The translations under genes and the position numbers were made by a program. A stretch of 45,086 nucleotides of DNA, from contig JAQUYA010000013.1 in NCBI GenBank assembly GCA_028692055.1, forward strand, positions 1 to 45,086, written 5' to 3'. The notes beneath the pieces were generated by a model. It was not told the DNA's origin. It worked only from the letters and a program-made list of their open reading frames with translations, and made no database searches. This document shows positions 1-9,289 of the stretch, piece after piece (positions within the stretch are counted from its first letter, which is position 1; each line of letters opens with the position of its first letter). The DNA comes from Lachnospiraceae bacterium. GTDB taxonomy: Bacteria > Bacillota > Clostridia > Lachnospirales > Lachnospiraceae.

Positions 1-145
1 TTTAGTATCTTTTGTGCAACCCGTATACAAATACTAATTTTGTTTGGTTGATTTAGTAATAATATACAACTTATTTTACAGCTTGTCAATCTGTTTTTAC
101 AAATTCATTCTAAATCTTGTTCGTATTTATATGTACAACTTATTT

Positions 146-195
146 AAAAAAAATACAACTTGTCAATGTAAGTTGTATACATTGACAAGTTGTAT
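146..195 (-). terminator. Intrinsic terminator of the chemoreceptor gene
   Basis: An 18-bp perfect inverted repeat (153-170 with 178-195) has a 7-nt loop. Read on the minus strand it is followed by a run of eight T (complement of 146-153), and it begins about 30 nt past the chemoreceptor stop codon. The rest of 1-226 is AT-rich, repeats the word ACAACTT several times, and shows no gene. Confidence 0.85.
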
Positions 196-226
196 CTATT
201 TTAACTGTTCCATATCAAATAATTAT

Positions 227-2227
227 TTATATGCTTTTGCTATCTCCGTTTAGTTCTTCCTCCATCACAGCTACATCATTTATTTCTTCTGCATTATCTG
301 TTTCTTCTATTTCTACCTCTGGGTCTGAATCGGAGGCATCCGAGGTATCATCCTCCGCATAGCCAGATGCACCGGTGGTCCAGTTCATCAGAATTTCTCC
401 CAGAACTTCTTCCATCTCCGGGTTTAAGGTAAAGCCGGATACATGTTCTTCCAATTCACGTGCCAGATTGGCAAGTGTTGTTGTTGTTGCAGATACTTCT
501 TCCTGATTTGCCACTTCTTCTGTAACAATTGCATTAATATCATTTATCTCTGATACATTGCCATCTGCTGCGTTATGTATTAATTGTACTCCGTCAATAG
601 TCTGGTTCATCATTTCAGATAAATTCTGAATCTTGGAGATAATTTCTCCAACATCTGCATTTACTACCTCGGTGCCATTTTTGATTAATTCAAAACTGCT
701 GCGTGTTTCTTCTGCAAGTTCATTTCCTTTGTCTAATTGCGTTAAACTTTCTTTTAACTTAGAACTCATAGAATCTGCATCTTTTTGAACTGCTGTAATC
801 ATACCGCCAATCTGCTGTGCCGCATTTTGGGAATCATCGGCAAGCTTTCGAATCTCTGTTGCAACAACTGCAAATCCTCTTCCTGCATCTCCGGCACGTG
901 CTGCTTCAATGGATGCATTTAAGGATAACAGATTCGTCTGCTCTGCAATTTCAGTAATGGAGCCCAATATAGTGTTCATTTTTTTAGTACTGTCACTAAA
1001 GGAACGGAATACCTCTGCCATTGCATTCATAGTATCATTTACGGTCGCCATCTGTTTTACATAAGCACTGATATTTTCAGATCCAACACCTGCCTTCACT
1101 AACGAATCATTTGAACTCAAATGAATATTCTCAGCACTCTTACTTACTTCCTCTGAAATGGTACCCATTTGGGCTACCTGCTCCATAATACTTTTTGCTT
1201 CTGTTGTCTGTTGCTCCAGACGACCCAGCATCTGATCAATTGCTTCGGATATCTGTTGACTTCCCTTTGCATTTTCTGAAATACTTACATCTACTGTTTC
1301 CGTTGCCATCTGCATCTGTAAGGTTCCTTTAGATACCTGTTCTATAATATCTGTCAGATTTTTCTTCATTTGATTGAATGCAATTGCAAGCTCTCTTGTT
1401 TCATCATTGGTGCTTATCTCGATGTCTTCTCCAGTTAAATCACCCTTCGATAAAATATCAAGCTTTGACTGTAATTCTTTCATTGGATGCGTAATGCCAC
1501 GAGATACTCTAAACGCAATAAGTGTAGAAATCAAACCTACCAGAATAACTAAAATGACTAATACCATAATCATATTTCGGAAGCTCATTCTAATTTCATT
1601 CTGTACTACCTGGCTTCTATTTACCTCATAGGTCATCAGTGTTTCTGCATTCAAAGCTGTAAAACTTGCCTCACTGCTCATCTTTGCTGCAAACTCCGAA
1701 CCTGCTGAACTAAAATCATCTCCACAGGCGGCCCTTAAATCATTAAAGGCCTGTGTGTATCTTTCCAGAGAAGCGCGTACCTGTGCTAACTGATTTTTAT
1801 TTTGGTTGTATTGAATATCCTCACCGATGTTCTGTTCAATTTCCGTTATGTACTGGTTCATTTTCTCTATATCTTCGATATATCCACTCTCGGAAATACT
1901 GCCACCAAAATTACACAAATTTGTTATAGTAGTTGCCATAGGAGAAACATTTGTCTTAATATAGGTTACATTGCTGATATTATCCAATACACCTGAATAT
2001 TCATTGCTAAATCGAAGTGACTGAAATCCAAGTACAAGCATAAGTGCCATCATGATAATGATAACGGATATTGCTAGTGTATTAATCTTTCTTCCAATAC
2101 TTCTTTTTCGTCCCGGTTTTCTCAGGTTTTCTGCTTTCTTTTCTTTATTTTCATTTTTATCATTTTTTTCTTTCTTCGTTTTTATCCCTATGCTCTTTAT
2201 TTTTTTCATTTTATCCATAATTTTCAT
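227..2227 (-). CDS. Methyl-accepting chemotaxis protein
   Basis: Transmembrane chemoreceptor that would signal to CheA/CheW. Numbered from an upstream in-frame GTG at 2239, the protein has a Lys-rich cytoplasmic N-terminus (1-50), TM1 (54-72), a roughly 150-residue extracytoplasmic helical domain of four-helix-bundle type, TM2 (223-243), a HAMP domain (about 245-300) and a long MCP signalling coiled coil. The conserved hairpin tip [18 protein letters not shown] lies near residues 445-465. The acidic tail has no obvious CheR-docking pentapeptide. I chose ATG 2227 because AGAAGGG sits 11 nt upstream; GTG at 2233 or 2239 is possible. The gene is monocistronic, with its own promoter and terminator. 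The ligand is unknown. Confidence 0.93.
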   Translation of the reverse strand: MKIMDKMKKIKSIGIKTKKEKNDKNENKEKKAENLRKPGRKRSIGRKINTLAISVIIIMMALMLVLGFQSLRFSNEYSGVLDNISNVTYIKTNVSPMATTITNLCNFGGSISESGYIEDIEKMNQYITEIEQNIGEDIQYNQNKNQLAQVRASLERYTQAFNDLRAACGDDFSSAGSEFAAKMSSEASFTALNAETLMTYEVNRSQVVQNEIRMSFRNMIMVLVILVILVGLISTLIAFRVSRGITHPMKELQSKLDILSKGDLTGEDIEISTNDETRELAIAFNQMKKNLTDIIEQVSKGTLQMQMATETVDVSISENAKGSQQISEAIDQMLGRLEQQTTEAKSIMEQVAQMGTISEEVSKSAENIHLSSNDSLVKAGVGSENISAYVKQMATVNDTMNAMAEVFRSFSDSTKKMNTILGSITEIAEQTNLLSLNASIEAARAGDAGRGFAVVATEIRKLADDSQNAAQQIGGMITAVQKDADSMSSKLKESLTQLDKGNELAEETRSSFELIKNGTEVVNADVGEIISKIQNLSEMMNQTIDGVQLIHNAADGNVSEINDINAIVTEEVANQEEVSATTTTLANLARELEEHVSGFTLNPEMEEVLGEILMNWTTGASGYAEDDTSDASDSDPEVEIEETDNAEEINDVAVMEEELNGDSKSI

Positions 2228-2290
2228 TTGCACAGTCACCCTTCTATCTTCTAGTCAATATAGCTAGTATTAATCCAATCAATTAAAAGT

Positions 2291-2319
2291 ATTATACTAT
2301 ATCTTTTTTTTTATAGCAA
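2291..2319 (-). promoter_or_regulatory. Sigma-A-type promoter of the chemoreceptor gene
   Basis: On the minus strand, TTGCTA (2314-2319), a 17-nt spacer and a perfect TATAAT (2291-2296) lie about 65 nt upstream of the chosen start. No sigma-28-like motif was seen. Confidence 0.7.
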
Positions 2320-2410
2320 TAGATGTTGTGCGATATGCACAAGCTTTTCATTGATTATCTGTCATATTTTTTTGGGTTTGGTATATACTGTTAAAAAGTA
2401 GGTATCTGAC

Positions 2411-4402
2411 TTGTCTATTAGATTAAAATCGCGTCTTATTGGCATTTTTTTATTTCTTATTACCGCTCTTGCAACTGTTATTCTTTATTTTCATATAGGT
2501 TCAAAGCAGGATAATTTTTCACTTTTTACACAACAGATTTTTACACAGCAAATTCTTTCTGATACTCTGAGTATGCACTATACAATCGCAAATCCCAAAG
2601 ATTATGGAATTTCATCCTATACGGTATCTCTTCCTCTTTTTGATAAAAATGCTTATTTAACACAGGGTGTTTCTCTTGAAAATTCCCTTCACCTTCTGAA
2701 TGATATGGATATTTCTTCTCTTTCTGAATGTGATATTCTGGATTACCAGCTTTTAAAGGCTAACTTTGAGAATCAATTGTCTGGACAAAATTATTACTAC
2801 TATTATGAACCTCTGAGTGTAAATTCCGGTATTCAATCCCAATTGCCAATCTTACTTGCAGAGTATTATTTCTCCTCCGAGCAGGATGTTAAAGATTATC
2901 TGGAATTGCTGGCTGCTGTTCCTACATATTACAACAGTATTATACATTATGAAGAATCACGAGCAAAGGCTGGATTATTTATGTCAACTTATAGTGCAGA
3001 TAAGCTTATAGAACAATGTTCTACTATTATTAATGACGCTTCTATTGAGGATAATTCTCATTTTCTAATATCCTCCTTTCAGGAACGCATTGACAGCTTA
3101 ACGGCCGATTCCCTTCTCTCTCCAGCAAAAGCAAAAAAATATCTTGATGAAAACAAACATTTGTTAAAGGAAGAGGTGATTCCTGCCTATTCGGCATTGT
3201 CCTCCTCAATAGGGAGCTTGAAACAATTCTCAAAAAACGAGTATGGTCTTTGCTATTTCCCAAAGGGTCGTTCCTATTATATATATTTATTAAAACACAC
3301 CACCGGAAGTTCAAAGGATATTCAAACGATAAAAAACTTGCTGCAGGAACAACTACGTAATGACTATTCAGCCATCCTATCTTTATCCAAAGAATTGCAG
3401 TCCCAGTCTTTTACCAATGATTCTGTTCGTTTTCCTCTTTCTACTCCCGAAGACATGCTTGCAGATTTGGAGCAGCGTATTCAAACAGATTACCCCCCTT
3501 ACCCCTCGCTTGGTGAAGGCAGTAAAACCCCTGTATATATGATAAAGCGGGTTAGTCCTGCTCTTCAAAATTATGTAAGCCCTGCTTTTTACTTAACACC
3601 TCCGATTGATAATATGCAGAACAATTCTATTTATATCAATCCTAAAAATGATATGAATGGGCTGGAATTGTATACCACACTTGCACACGAAGGTTATCCC
3701 GGTCATTTCTATCAAACGGTTTACTTCCAGACCTATGCGCAGACTCTTCAGTCAAATCCTATTCGAAGTCTTCTCTATTATGGTGGTTATACGGAAGGCT
3801 GGGCACTTTATGTTGAGAATGAATCTTATGAGTATGCCAAAAATGTACTTTCCACACCTTCTGCTCCTGATTGGCAATACGTTGACCGCTTATTGGATTT
3901 ATATCGTTATGACCAGGATTTCCAATTATGTATGTACTCTATTCTGGATATTGCGATTCATTATGATGGCATGAAATACGAGGAAGTCCATTCCATGCTT
4001 GCCGAATTTGGAATCACTGATGATACTACCACACGCAATATCTATGAATATATTGTCGAAGAACCTACGAATTATCTGAAGTATTATCTCGGTTACCTCG
4101 AGTTTCTGGAATTGAAAAAAGAAGTCCAGACTCAATTACAGGGTTCCTATACAGACCGTTTGTTTCACCAATTTGTCTTAGAATCCGGTCCTATGGACTT
4201 TTCTTTACTCAAAAAGTGTGTTTTAGATAAATGCAATGCATATCTCGCACAAAAAAATGTAAGCAGCCAATTATTATCGGCTGCTTACATTTTTTTAAAA
4301 AAGTCACTCAAATTCGTTAATGCCTTTTCTAAAACTGTCTTTTCATCTTCACTTAATTCTTTTATGACTGCCTGTATCATCTTATCATGGAACTTCTTAT
4401 GA
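2411..4402 (+). CDS. DUF885-family membrane-anchored putative metallopeptidase; reading frame runs through its terminator
   Basis: Likely a membrane-anchored DUF885 protein, a family regarded as zinc-peptidase-like. An N-terminal hydrophobic segment (about 9-27) serves as anchor or signal. The family motif HEGYPGH falls near residues 427-433, with the downstream GYTEGWALYVE segment also typical. The start is a TTG at 2411 with a weak AGG-type RBS (GTAGGT). The C-terminal homology ends near ESGPMDFSLL, yet no stop codon follows. The frame passes straight through a strong intrinsic terminator (4251-4296) and continues antisense over the neighbouring fabT-like gene to a TGA at 4400-4402. The last 35-40 residues are therefore probably not made from terminated transcripts. 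Family assignment is firm; substrate is unknown. Confidence 0.82.
   Translation: MSIRLKSRLIGIFLFLITALATVILYFHIGSKQDNFSLFTQQIFTQQILSDTLSMHYTIANPKDYGISSYTVSLPLFDKNAYLTQGVSLENSLHLLNDMDISSLSECDILDYQLLKANFENQLSGQNYYYYYEPLSVNSGIQSQLPILLAEYYFSSEQDVKDYLELLAAVPTYYNSIIHYEESRAKAGLFMSTYSADKLIEQCSTIINDASIEDNSHFLISSFQERIDSLTADSLLSPAKAKKYLDENKHLLKEEVIPAYSALSSSIGSLKQFSKNEYGLCYFPKGRSYYIYLLKHTTGSSKDIQTIKNLLQEQLRNDYSAILSLSKELQSQSFTNDSVRFPLSTPEDMLADLEQRIQTDYPPYPSLGEGSKTPVYMIKRVSPALQNYVSPAFYLTPPIDNMQNNSIYINPKNDMNGLELYTTLAHEGYPGHFYQTVYFQTYAQTLQSNPIRSLLYYGGYTEGWALYVENESYEYAKNVLSTPSAPDWQYVDRLLDLYRYDQDFQLCMYSILDIAIHYDGMKYEEVHSMLAEFGITDDTTTRNIYEYIVEEPTNYLKYYLGYLEFLELKKEVQTQLQGSYTDRLFHQFVLESGPMDFSLLKKCVLDKCNAYLAQKNVSSQLLSAAYIFLKKSLKFVNAFSKTVFSSSLNSFMTACIILSWNFL
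4251..4296. terminator. Bidirectional terminator shared by convergent genes
   Basis: A perfect 18-bp stem (4251-4268 with 4279-4296) has a 10-nt loop and is flanked by A7/T7, so it works as an intrinsic terminator in either direction. The stop codon of the minus-strand regulator (4285-4287) lies inside the stem. The plus-strand DUF885 frame has no stop before it. Confidence 0.9.
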
Positions 4403-4719
4403 TGCTCAAATGCTCTTTTTCCAGAATCTGTTAAGGATACCAATACCACTCTTCTGTCTTCTTCACTTCGCACTCTTTGTACATATCCTTTTTTTACCAG
4501 GCTGTTTACTGATATGGTAAGCGTGCCCATCGTAACATTTAATACCTTTGCTACGGAAGACATGTTCTTTGCCTGCCCTACTCCGATTGCTTCTATCACA
4601 TGGACATCATTGGTCGTGACACCTTTGAATTCCTCGGTCTGTATGGCACGTTCTTCGATTTCGCTGATATCTTTAAACAGCTTTACTAATAATTCATTTA
4701 ATACAATATTAATCTCCAC
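4285..4719 (-). CDS. fabT: FabT-like MarR-family transcriptional regulator
   Basis: Winged-helix repressor. From memory it matches streptococcal FabT closely along its length: IEE near the N-terminus, the DVHVIEAIG segment, VAKVLNVTMGTLTISVN in the recognition helix region, the wing KKGYVQRVRSEEDRRVV, and an LTNL..FF C-terminus. FabT proteins bind TTTGA-N3-TCAAA palindromes at fatty-acid synthesis genes, with acyl-ACP as co-repressor. Two such sites occur here at acpP and fabD, 28 kb away. GTG 4719 is preferred over ATG 4725 because AGAGG sits 7 nt upstream of the GTG but only 1 nt before the ATG. The stop codon lies inside the shared terminator stem. I see no FabT site at its own promoter. 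Confidence 0.8.
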   Translation of the reverse strand: MEINIVLNELLVKLFKDISEIEERAIQTEEFKGVTTNDVHVIEAIGVGQAKNMSSVAKVLNVTMGTLTISVNSLVKKGYVQRVRSEEDRRVVLVSLTDSGKRAFEHHKKFHDKMIQAVIKELSEDEKTVLEKALTNLSDFFKKM

Positions 4720-4780
4720 AAGCATACCTCTTGCTTCTTTTTCTATACGTTTTATACAATTAATGCTGCTCTTTGCATAT

Positions 4781-4809
4781 AGTATACATTATTTTATAAA
4801 TTCCTACAA
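4781..4809 (-). promoter_or_regulatory. Promoter of the fabT-like gene
   Basis: Minus-strand TTGTAG (4804-4809), a 17-nt spacer and TATACT (4781-4786) lie 60 nt upstream of the start. No TTTGA-N3-TCAAA palindrome overlaps it. Confidence 0.65.
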
Positions 4810-4840
4810 ATCACATTTTGCAAGCATGATTCGCATATTT

Positions 4841-5296
4841 TTATGAATTTACTTGGCTCTGAATAGTTACAAGTAATTTTAAAAAAGACTGTTCAAATCG
4901 TTCATCATCTTCCGGTGTTCTTTTTCGGGGCCCTTTCATATGACTTTTTGATAATTTTCGTGCTTGTTTTGCCATATGTCGTTCAAATAGCAGCATATCT
5001 ATATTTTCATTCGTATACCATTTTCCACTCTGGTGTATGGCATACATTCCCTTTCCAAGTGCCATCGCAGCGACACCATAATCCTGTGTTACCACAATAT
5101 CAGATTTCTGTCCTTTCTGAATAACCATAAAATCTGCGGCGTCATTGCCTTTATCCACGGTAATTACCCGTCCATATGTGGGTTGAAACATATGACTCGT
5201 ATCACAGACCAAAAGGAGTTCTATCTTCTTTTCTGCTGCTATTCTCTCTACTATTTTTATTACCGGACATGCATCCGCATCAACGATTATTTTCAT
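4841..5296 (-). CDS. UPF0178 / DUF188 family protein (YaiI/YqxD type)
   Basis: Conserved bacterial protein of unknown biochemical role with a PIN-like fold. The N-terminal signature MKIIVDADACPV and the internal DKGNDAADF and VVTQDYGVAA motifs are diagnostic and carry the conserved acidic residues expected of a metal-dependent nuclease-like site. The KGPRKRTPEDDERF tail also matches the family. The 151-residue length is normal. ATG 5296 is chosen because AGAAGGA lies 5 nt upstream and homologs start with MKI; the 11-residue upstream extension is unlikely. It starts 16 nt after the Mrr-like gene stops, so the two are probably co-transcribed. Confidence 0.88.
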   Translation of the reverse strand: MKIIVDADACPVIKIVERIAAEKKIELLLVCDTSHMFQPTYGRVITVDKGNDAADFMVIQKGQKSDIVVTQDYGVAAMALGKGMYAIHQSGKWYTNENIDMLLFERHMAKQARKLSKSHMKGPRKRTPEDDERFEQSFLKLLVTIQSQVNS

Positions 5297-5312
5297 ATAT
5301 TCCTTCTCTTCT

Positions 5313-5768
5313 CTATCCAATTTCATCAAGCATACTGTCGATATAGCCCCTGTCCCATAATAATATCTTAAGCTTCTTCGCCGTTTCCACAGCGGGTGTG
5401 GTAAAGTACTGGTTCGTCATGACTGCTCCGACCATTCTGTCATAATACTCTTTTCCAGCATATGCCTCCTGAATGGCTTTGATTCCAACCGGATCCTGGT
5501 ATCTTTTACATTGAATCCCATAGGTAATGCCTTCTTTTTCCGCTAAAATATCGATACCATAATCGCCACTTGCTTTTGTCACTTCTACCTCAATAAAGCC
5601 TTTTTTACGAAGTAAATCGGCACAGAAATACTCAAAATCATGTCCTTCCATTTCATCCAATACATTGCTTTTATAATTTCTATGAAAGGTTTTCGCTGCT
5701 ATAAAAGCTATGATAATTATTATAAGTAATAAAATAATTGGTATTGCTATATATAGTGTTGAAATCAC
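5313..5768 (-). CDS. Membrane-anchored Mrr-type restriction endonuclease-like protein
   Basis: A single N-terminal transmembrane helix (about 5-27) is followed by an Mrr_cat domain of the PD-(D/E)xK nuclease superfamily. Visible catalytic features are the GHDFEYFCADLL helix, the GDYGIDILAE strand carrying the metal-binding Asp, and the IQCKRY motif carrying Gln and Lys. Proteins of this build are usually annotated as restriction-endonuclease-like and may cleave modified or foreign DNA near the membrane. Anchoring to the membrane is inferred from the hydrophobic stretch. It lies between the DUF3990/DUF3791 pair and the UPF0178 gene on the same strand, which hints at a small defence-related set but does not prove it. 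Confidence 0.8.
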   Translation of the reverse strand: MISTLYIAIPIILLLIIIIIAFIAAKTFHRNYKSNVLDEMEGHDFEYFCADLLRKKGFIEVEVTKASGDYGIDILAEKEGITYGIQCKRYQDPVGIKAIQEAYAGKEYYDRMVGAVMTNQYFTTPAVETAKKLKILLWDRGYIDSMLDEIG

Positions 5769-5819
5769 GTATTTTTTTACTCCTCTATTTCTAAATTATC
5801 TACACTTATTTTTGCTTTT

Positions 5820-6251
5820 TTATATTATCTTCTTTTCTCTAAAGCATTCCGCGATATAATCTCTTGATTGATAATAGAAATCAGAATTGTAATTAGAAAT
5901 TGCATCACTTATCCATGATTCATACACCAATTTCAATGTTTCTATTTCATCACCTGTGCAGATGTCCTCAATAAGTCTTCCATAAACATCTCCAATGGTC
6001 CAATAGTCTGGAATCTCATATTTGCATTTGCTTACATTATCAAAGGTACCCTTTTCTATGTTTTTCATTTCACTATATTCGTTTGCCACTTTTTCGATTG
6101 GTTCACAGTGAAGCGTACCTGCATACTTATATATTCTCTTTAACGTATCCATTCCCAGTTTTTCTACTACAGTGCTTCGTTTCAGCTTATTCTCTCGCCC
6201 TATATATTCGATTAAACTACATAAATAGAATAAATCATTATCGTTCTTCAT
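5820..6251 (-). CDS. DUF3791-domain protein, putative antitoxin partner
   Basis: The N-terminal part (NDLFYLCSLIEYIGRENK...VVEKLG) matches DUF3791, a small helical domain repeatedly found next to DUF3990 genes and predicted to act as antitoxin. A C-terminal extension (DYWTIGDVYGRLIEDI and onward) is of unclear role. It overlaps the end of the upstream DUF3990 gene, implying translational coupling. ATG 6251 is chosen because it has GAGG 6-7 nt upstream; the ATG at 6263 has an RBS too close to it. Toxin-antitoxin function is inferred from family and arrangement, not shown here. Confidence 0.7.
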   Translation of the reverse strand: MKNDNDLFYLCSLIEYIGRENKLKRSTVVEKLGMDTLKRIYKYAGTLHCEPIEKVANEYSEMKNIEKGTFDNVSKCKYEIPDYWTIGDVYGRLIEDICTGDEIETLKLVYESWISDAISNYNSDFYYQSRDYIAECFREKKII

Positions 6252-6714
6252 CACAAACCTCATGTCCTTTCAAAAACTCAAGCGTTGTTAATGCTTTTGC
6301 AGTGTGAAAACTAATCTGATGCGTTGGTTTTTTAAATTTCGCCAATGCCCAAAATGCTTCTCTTGATATTTTCCCGTCCACAAAGTTCTGCACATAGTTA
6401 AAAATAGTATCGTTTGCCATTGGACCTTCTACTATATCATAATTATGCATTTTTCCCATTCGATAAGATGTTATAAAATCAAGCCATTCCTCTGTCATTT
6501 CCTCAAACTTTAATACATTAAGAGCGTTATCTGCCCTATATTTATATTCATTCACTATTCCATAGCCATTATAGCGCACTGCCCATCGTTTTGCCTGTTC
6601 TTTGATAACCGTACAATAAAATCCATAATAAAAATCTTTATGATACTTTGCAATCCGTATTTCTGGAAATTCCACTATCTGCTGACTTCCATGATAAATA
6701 ATTTTCTCACTCAT
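6238..6714 (-). CDS. DUF3990-domain protein, putative ADP-ribosyltransferase-fold toxin
   Basis: DUF3990 belongs to the ADP-ribosyltransferase-like clan. The visible signatures are the N-terminal YHGS motif (NAD-binding His position) and KDFYYGFYCT followed by KEQAKRWA, matching the family's DFGxGFYxT block, although Tyr-Tyr replaces the usual Gly-Lys. The 158-residue length is typical. It starts at ATG 6714 behind AAGGAGG, has its own promoter and overlaps the DUF3791 gene, the classic layout of a two-gene toxin-antitoxin module. The target (protein, nucleic acid or small molecule) cannot be told from sequence. Confidence 0.72.
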   Translation of the reverse strand: MSEKIIYHGSQQIVEFPEIRIAKYHKDFYYGFYCTVIKEQAKRWAVRYNGYGIVNEYKYRADNALNVLKFEEMTEEWLDFITSYRMGKMHNYDIVEGPMANDTIFNYVQNFVDGKISREAFWALAKFKKPTHQISFHTAKALTTLEFLKGHEVCDEER

Positions 6715-6764
6715 TTACTTGCCTCCTTACACAAAATCTTCTAAATCGGAAACCTAATATAAGT

Positions 6765-6793
6765 ATCATACCTTAGTTATTTCCACTTTTCAA
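6765..6793 (-). promoter_or_regulatory. Promoter of the DUF3990/DUF3791 module
   Basis: Minus-strand TTGAAA (6788-6793), a 17-nt spacer and TATGAT (6765-6770) lie about 50 nt upstream of the DUF3990 start. The module is therefore transcribed separately from asnA, whose terminator lies just upstream. Confidence 0.7.
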
Positions 6794-6801
6794 TGAACTT
6801 C

Positions 6802-6833
6802 AAAAAAAGTACATGAAACTTTGTTCATGTACT
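6802..6833 (-). terminator. Intrinsic terminator after asnA
   Basis: A 10-bp stem (6808-6817 with 6824-6833) and 6-nt loop are followed on the minus strand by seven T. It starts 13 nt past the asnA stop codon and closes the asnS-asnA operon. Confidence 0.85.
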
Positions 6834-6845
6834 CTTATCTTTTCT

Positions 6846-7868
6846 CTATAGAATATTTACACCGTTTTCCTTTGCATATGTAAGATCTTCTTCCGGCCAT
6901 ACCGATGCCTGTACTTCACCCAGATGTGCTTTTCGAAGGAAAAACATACAAATTCTGGATTGTCCGATGCCACCACCAATGGTATATGGAAGTTCTTTGT
7001 TTAATAATGCCTTTTGAAATGGCATTTCTGCTCTTTCCTGGCAGCCTGCAATTTTCAGTTGTTCTTTTAAGGAATCTTCATCTACACGGATTCCCATAGA
7101 AGATAATTCCAATGCAATGTCAAGAACCGGATAATAAACAATGATATCTCCATTTAATTTCCAGTCATCATAATCCGGTGCCCTGCCATCGTGCTTTTCT
7201 CCAGATTTTAATGCTCCGCCAATTTGCATTATGAAAACAGCACCTTTTAATTTTGCAATTTTATATTCTCTATCTTTTGGTGTTAAATCAGGATATCTGT
7301 CTTCTAATTCCTGGGAAGTGATAAAGGTTATTTCCTCCGGCAGGAAACAATCGACATATTTGTATCTGTTTGCAATATATTTCTCTGTTACACGAAGTGC
7401 TTCGTAAACAGATTTTACAGTGTCTTGCAGGGTTTCCATCGTTCTGGATTCCTTGGTAATTACTTTTTCCCAGTCCCATTGGTCTACAAAAATAGAATGG
7501 ATATTATCTGTTTCTTCATCACGGCGAACTGCATTCATATCTGTGTAAAGACCTTCTCCTACGTGGAAATCATATTTTTTAAGTGCCATACGTTTCCATT
7601 TTGCTAAGGAGTGCACGATTTCTACTTCTCTATCGTCCTGTTCTTTAATTCCAAATTTTACCGGTCTTTCTACTCCGTTTAGATTATCATTTAATCCAGA
7701 TTCGGGGAATACAAATAGTGGTGCGGAAACTCTCTTAAGATTTAACTGGGTTGCTAATTCTCTTTCAAAAAAATCTTTTACTCTTTTTATTGCTTTTTCG
7801 GTATCTTTTATGTTGAGGGAAGCTTTGTAGCCTTCCGGTATTACAATTGAGCCCATCTTACTTTCCAT
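6846..7868 (-). CDS. asnA: Aspartate-ammonia ligase (asparagine synthetase A)
   Basis: ATP-dependent synthesis of asparagine from aspartate and ammonia in the cytoplasm; a class II aminoacyl-tRNA-synthetase-like fold. Signatures include VHSLAKWKRMAL, HVGEGLYTDM, the VDQWDWE segment, RYPDL, HDGRAPDYDDW, the ELSSMGIRVD block and TIGGGIGQSR near the C-terminus. The 340-residue length is normal. It lies 29 nt downstream of asnS on the same strand, so charging and synthesis of asparagine are coupled in one operon. Start is uncertain: ATG 7868 has AAAGG almost adjacent, and ATG 7856 has GGAAAG at better spacing. Confidence 0.96.
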   Translation of the reverse strand: MESKMGSIVIPEGYKASLNIKDTEKAIKRVKDFFERELATQLNLKRVSAPLFVFPESGLNDNLNGVERPVKFGIKEQDDREVEIVHSLAKWKRMALKKYDFHVGEGLYTDMNAVRRDEETDNIHSIFVDQWDWEKVITKESRTMETLQDTVKSVYEALRVTEKYIANRYKYVDCFLPEEITFITSQELEDRYPDLTPKDREYKIAKLKGAVFIMQIGGALKSGEKHDGRAPDYDDWKLNGDIIVYYPVLDIALELSSMGIRVDEDSLKEQLKIAGCQERAEMPFQKALLNKELPYTIGGGIGQSRICMFFLRKAHLGEVQASVWPEEDLTYAKENGVNIL

Positions 7869-7897
7869 GCCTTTCTATACCTATATTTATCTATATT

Positions 7898-9289
7898 CTA
7901 GAGTTCACAGTTATTAACCGTACGAGGGAATGGAATGACGTCACGGATATTTGACATTCCTGTCAGATACATCACGCACCTTTCAAATCCGAGTCCAAAT
8001 CCGGCATGTCTTGCAGAACCATATTTCCGAAGGTCTAAATAGAAATCATAATCTTCCGGTCTCAAATCCAGTTCCTTCATTCTGGCAACTAATTTATCGT
8101 AGTCGTCTTCTCTTTGGCTTCCTCCGATAATTTCTCCAATACCCGGTACCAGACAATCCATGGCTGCAACCGTTTTATTATCTTCATTCATCTTCATATA
8201 GAAAGCTTTGATTTCCTTTGGATAATCGGTTACAAATACCGGTCTTCCAAATTCCTTCTCTGTCAGATAGCGTTCATGCTCTGTCTGTAAATCAGTTCCC
8301 CAGGATACTTTGTATTCAAATTCATCATTGTGCTTCTCAAGAATTTTAATTGCTTCTGTATAAGTAACATGGCCGAAATCAGAGTTTACAACATGATTCA
8401 AACGCTCAATTAGGCCTTTATCTACAAAGCTGTTAAAGAAGTTCATTTCTTCCGGTGCGTTTTCCATTACGTAACGGATAATATATTTAATCATGCTTTC
8501 TGCAAGCATCATATTATCATCCAAATCTGCAAATGCCATCTCCGGCTCAATCATCCAAAATTCTGCAGCATGTCTGGTGGTATTAGAATTCTCTGCGCGG
8601 AAGGTTGGTCCAAAGGTATAGATATTCTTAAATGCCATTGCATAAGTTTCTCCGTTCAACTGACCACTTACAGTCAGGTTCGTCGGTTTATTAAAGAAAT
8701 CTTTTGCATAGTCAATACTGCCATCTTCTTTGGTCGGAAGATTATTCATATCCAGAGTGGTTACCTGAAACATTTCTCCAGCACCCTCGCAGTCGCTTCC
8801 TGTGATTAATGGTGTATGCACATAGACGAAATCTCTCTCCTGAAAGAATTTATGAATGGCATAAGCAATCAGGGAACGCACTCTGAATACTGCTTCAAAG
8901 GTATTTGTTCTTGGTCTTAAATGGGAAATGGTTCTTAAATATTCCAAAGAATGTCTTTTTTTCTGTAATGGATAATCCGGTGTGGAATTTCCTTCTATGG
9001 CAACTTCTATAGCTTGTATCTCAAAATTCTGTTTGGCATCCGGCGTTGCGGTTACCACTCCTTTGATTACAAGTGCTGCTCCAACATTTAATTTGGAAAT
9101 TGCATCAAAGTTCTCCAGTTTATCCGAGTATACGACCTGTAAAGGCTCAAAAAAAGTGCCATCATTAATTACTAAGAATCCAAAAGTCTTTGAATCTCTT
9201 TTGCTTCTAAGCCATCCTCCAATAGTAACTTCTTTTCCAATGTATTGTTTTTCATTTCTAAATAATTCTTTTATGCTGACTAATTCCAT
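7898..9289 (-). CDS. asnS: Asparaginyl-tRNA synthetase
   Basis: Charges tRNA-Asn with asparagine. An N-terminal OB-fold anticodon-binding domain (about 15-110, with [19 protein letters not shown]) is followed by a class II catalytic core: motif 2 around [17 protein letters not shown] and motif 3 around [15 protein letters not shown]. The NxTTRH and EIIGGSQRE signatures are typical for AsnS rather than AspRS. The presence of AsnS means tRNA-Asn can be charged directly. ATG 9289 has AAGGAG 6 nt upstream; the in-frame GTG at 9292 is not needed. First gene of asnS-asnA, with its own promoter and no T-box in the roughly 60-nt leader. Confidence 0.97.
   Translation of the reverse strand: MELVSIKELFRNEKQYIGKEVTIGGWLRSKRDSKTFGFLVINDGTFFEPLQVVYSDKLENFDAISKLNVGAALVIKGVVTATPDAKQNFEIQAIEVAIEGNSTPDYPLQKKRHSLEYLRTISHLRPRTNTFEAVFRVRSLIAYAIHKFFQERDFVYVHTPLITGSDCEGAGEMFQVTTLDMNNLPTKEDGSIDYAKDFFNKPTNLTVSGQLNGETYAMAFKNIYTFGPTFRAENSNTTRHAAEFWMIEPEMAFADLDDNMMLAESMIKYIIRYVMENAPEEMNFFNSFVDKGLIERLNHVVNSDFGHVTYTEAIKILEKHNDEFEYKVSWGTDLQTEHERYLTEKEFGRPVFVTDYPKEIKAFYMKMNEDNKTVAAMDCLVPGIGEIIGGSQREDDYDKLVARMKELDLRPEDYDFYLDLRKYGSARHAGFGLGFERCVMYLTGMSNIRDVIPFPRTVNNCEL

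Noticed and set aside
44..253. 69-codon plus-strand frame at the left edge
   Set aside because: AT-rich, runs through the chemoreceptor terminator, with no ribosome binding site or recognisable domain.
4720..4840. FabT operator at the fabT-like promoter
   Set aside because: No TTTGA-N3-TCAAA palindrome could be found there on either strand.
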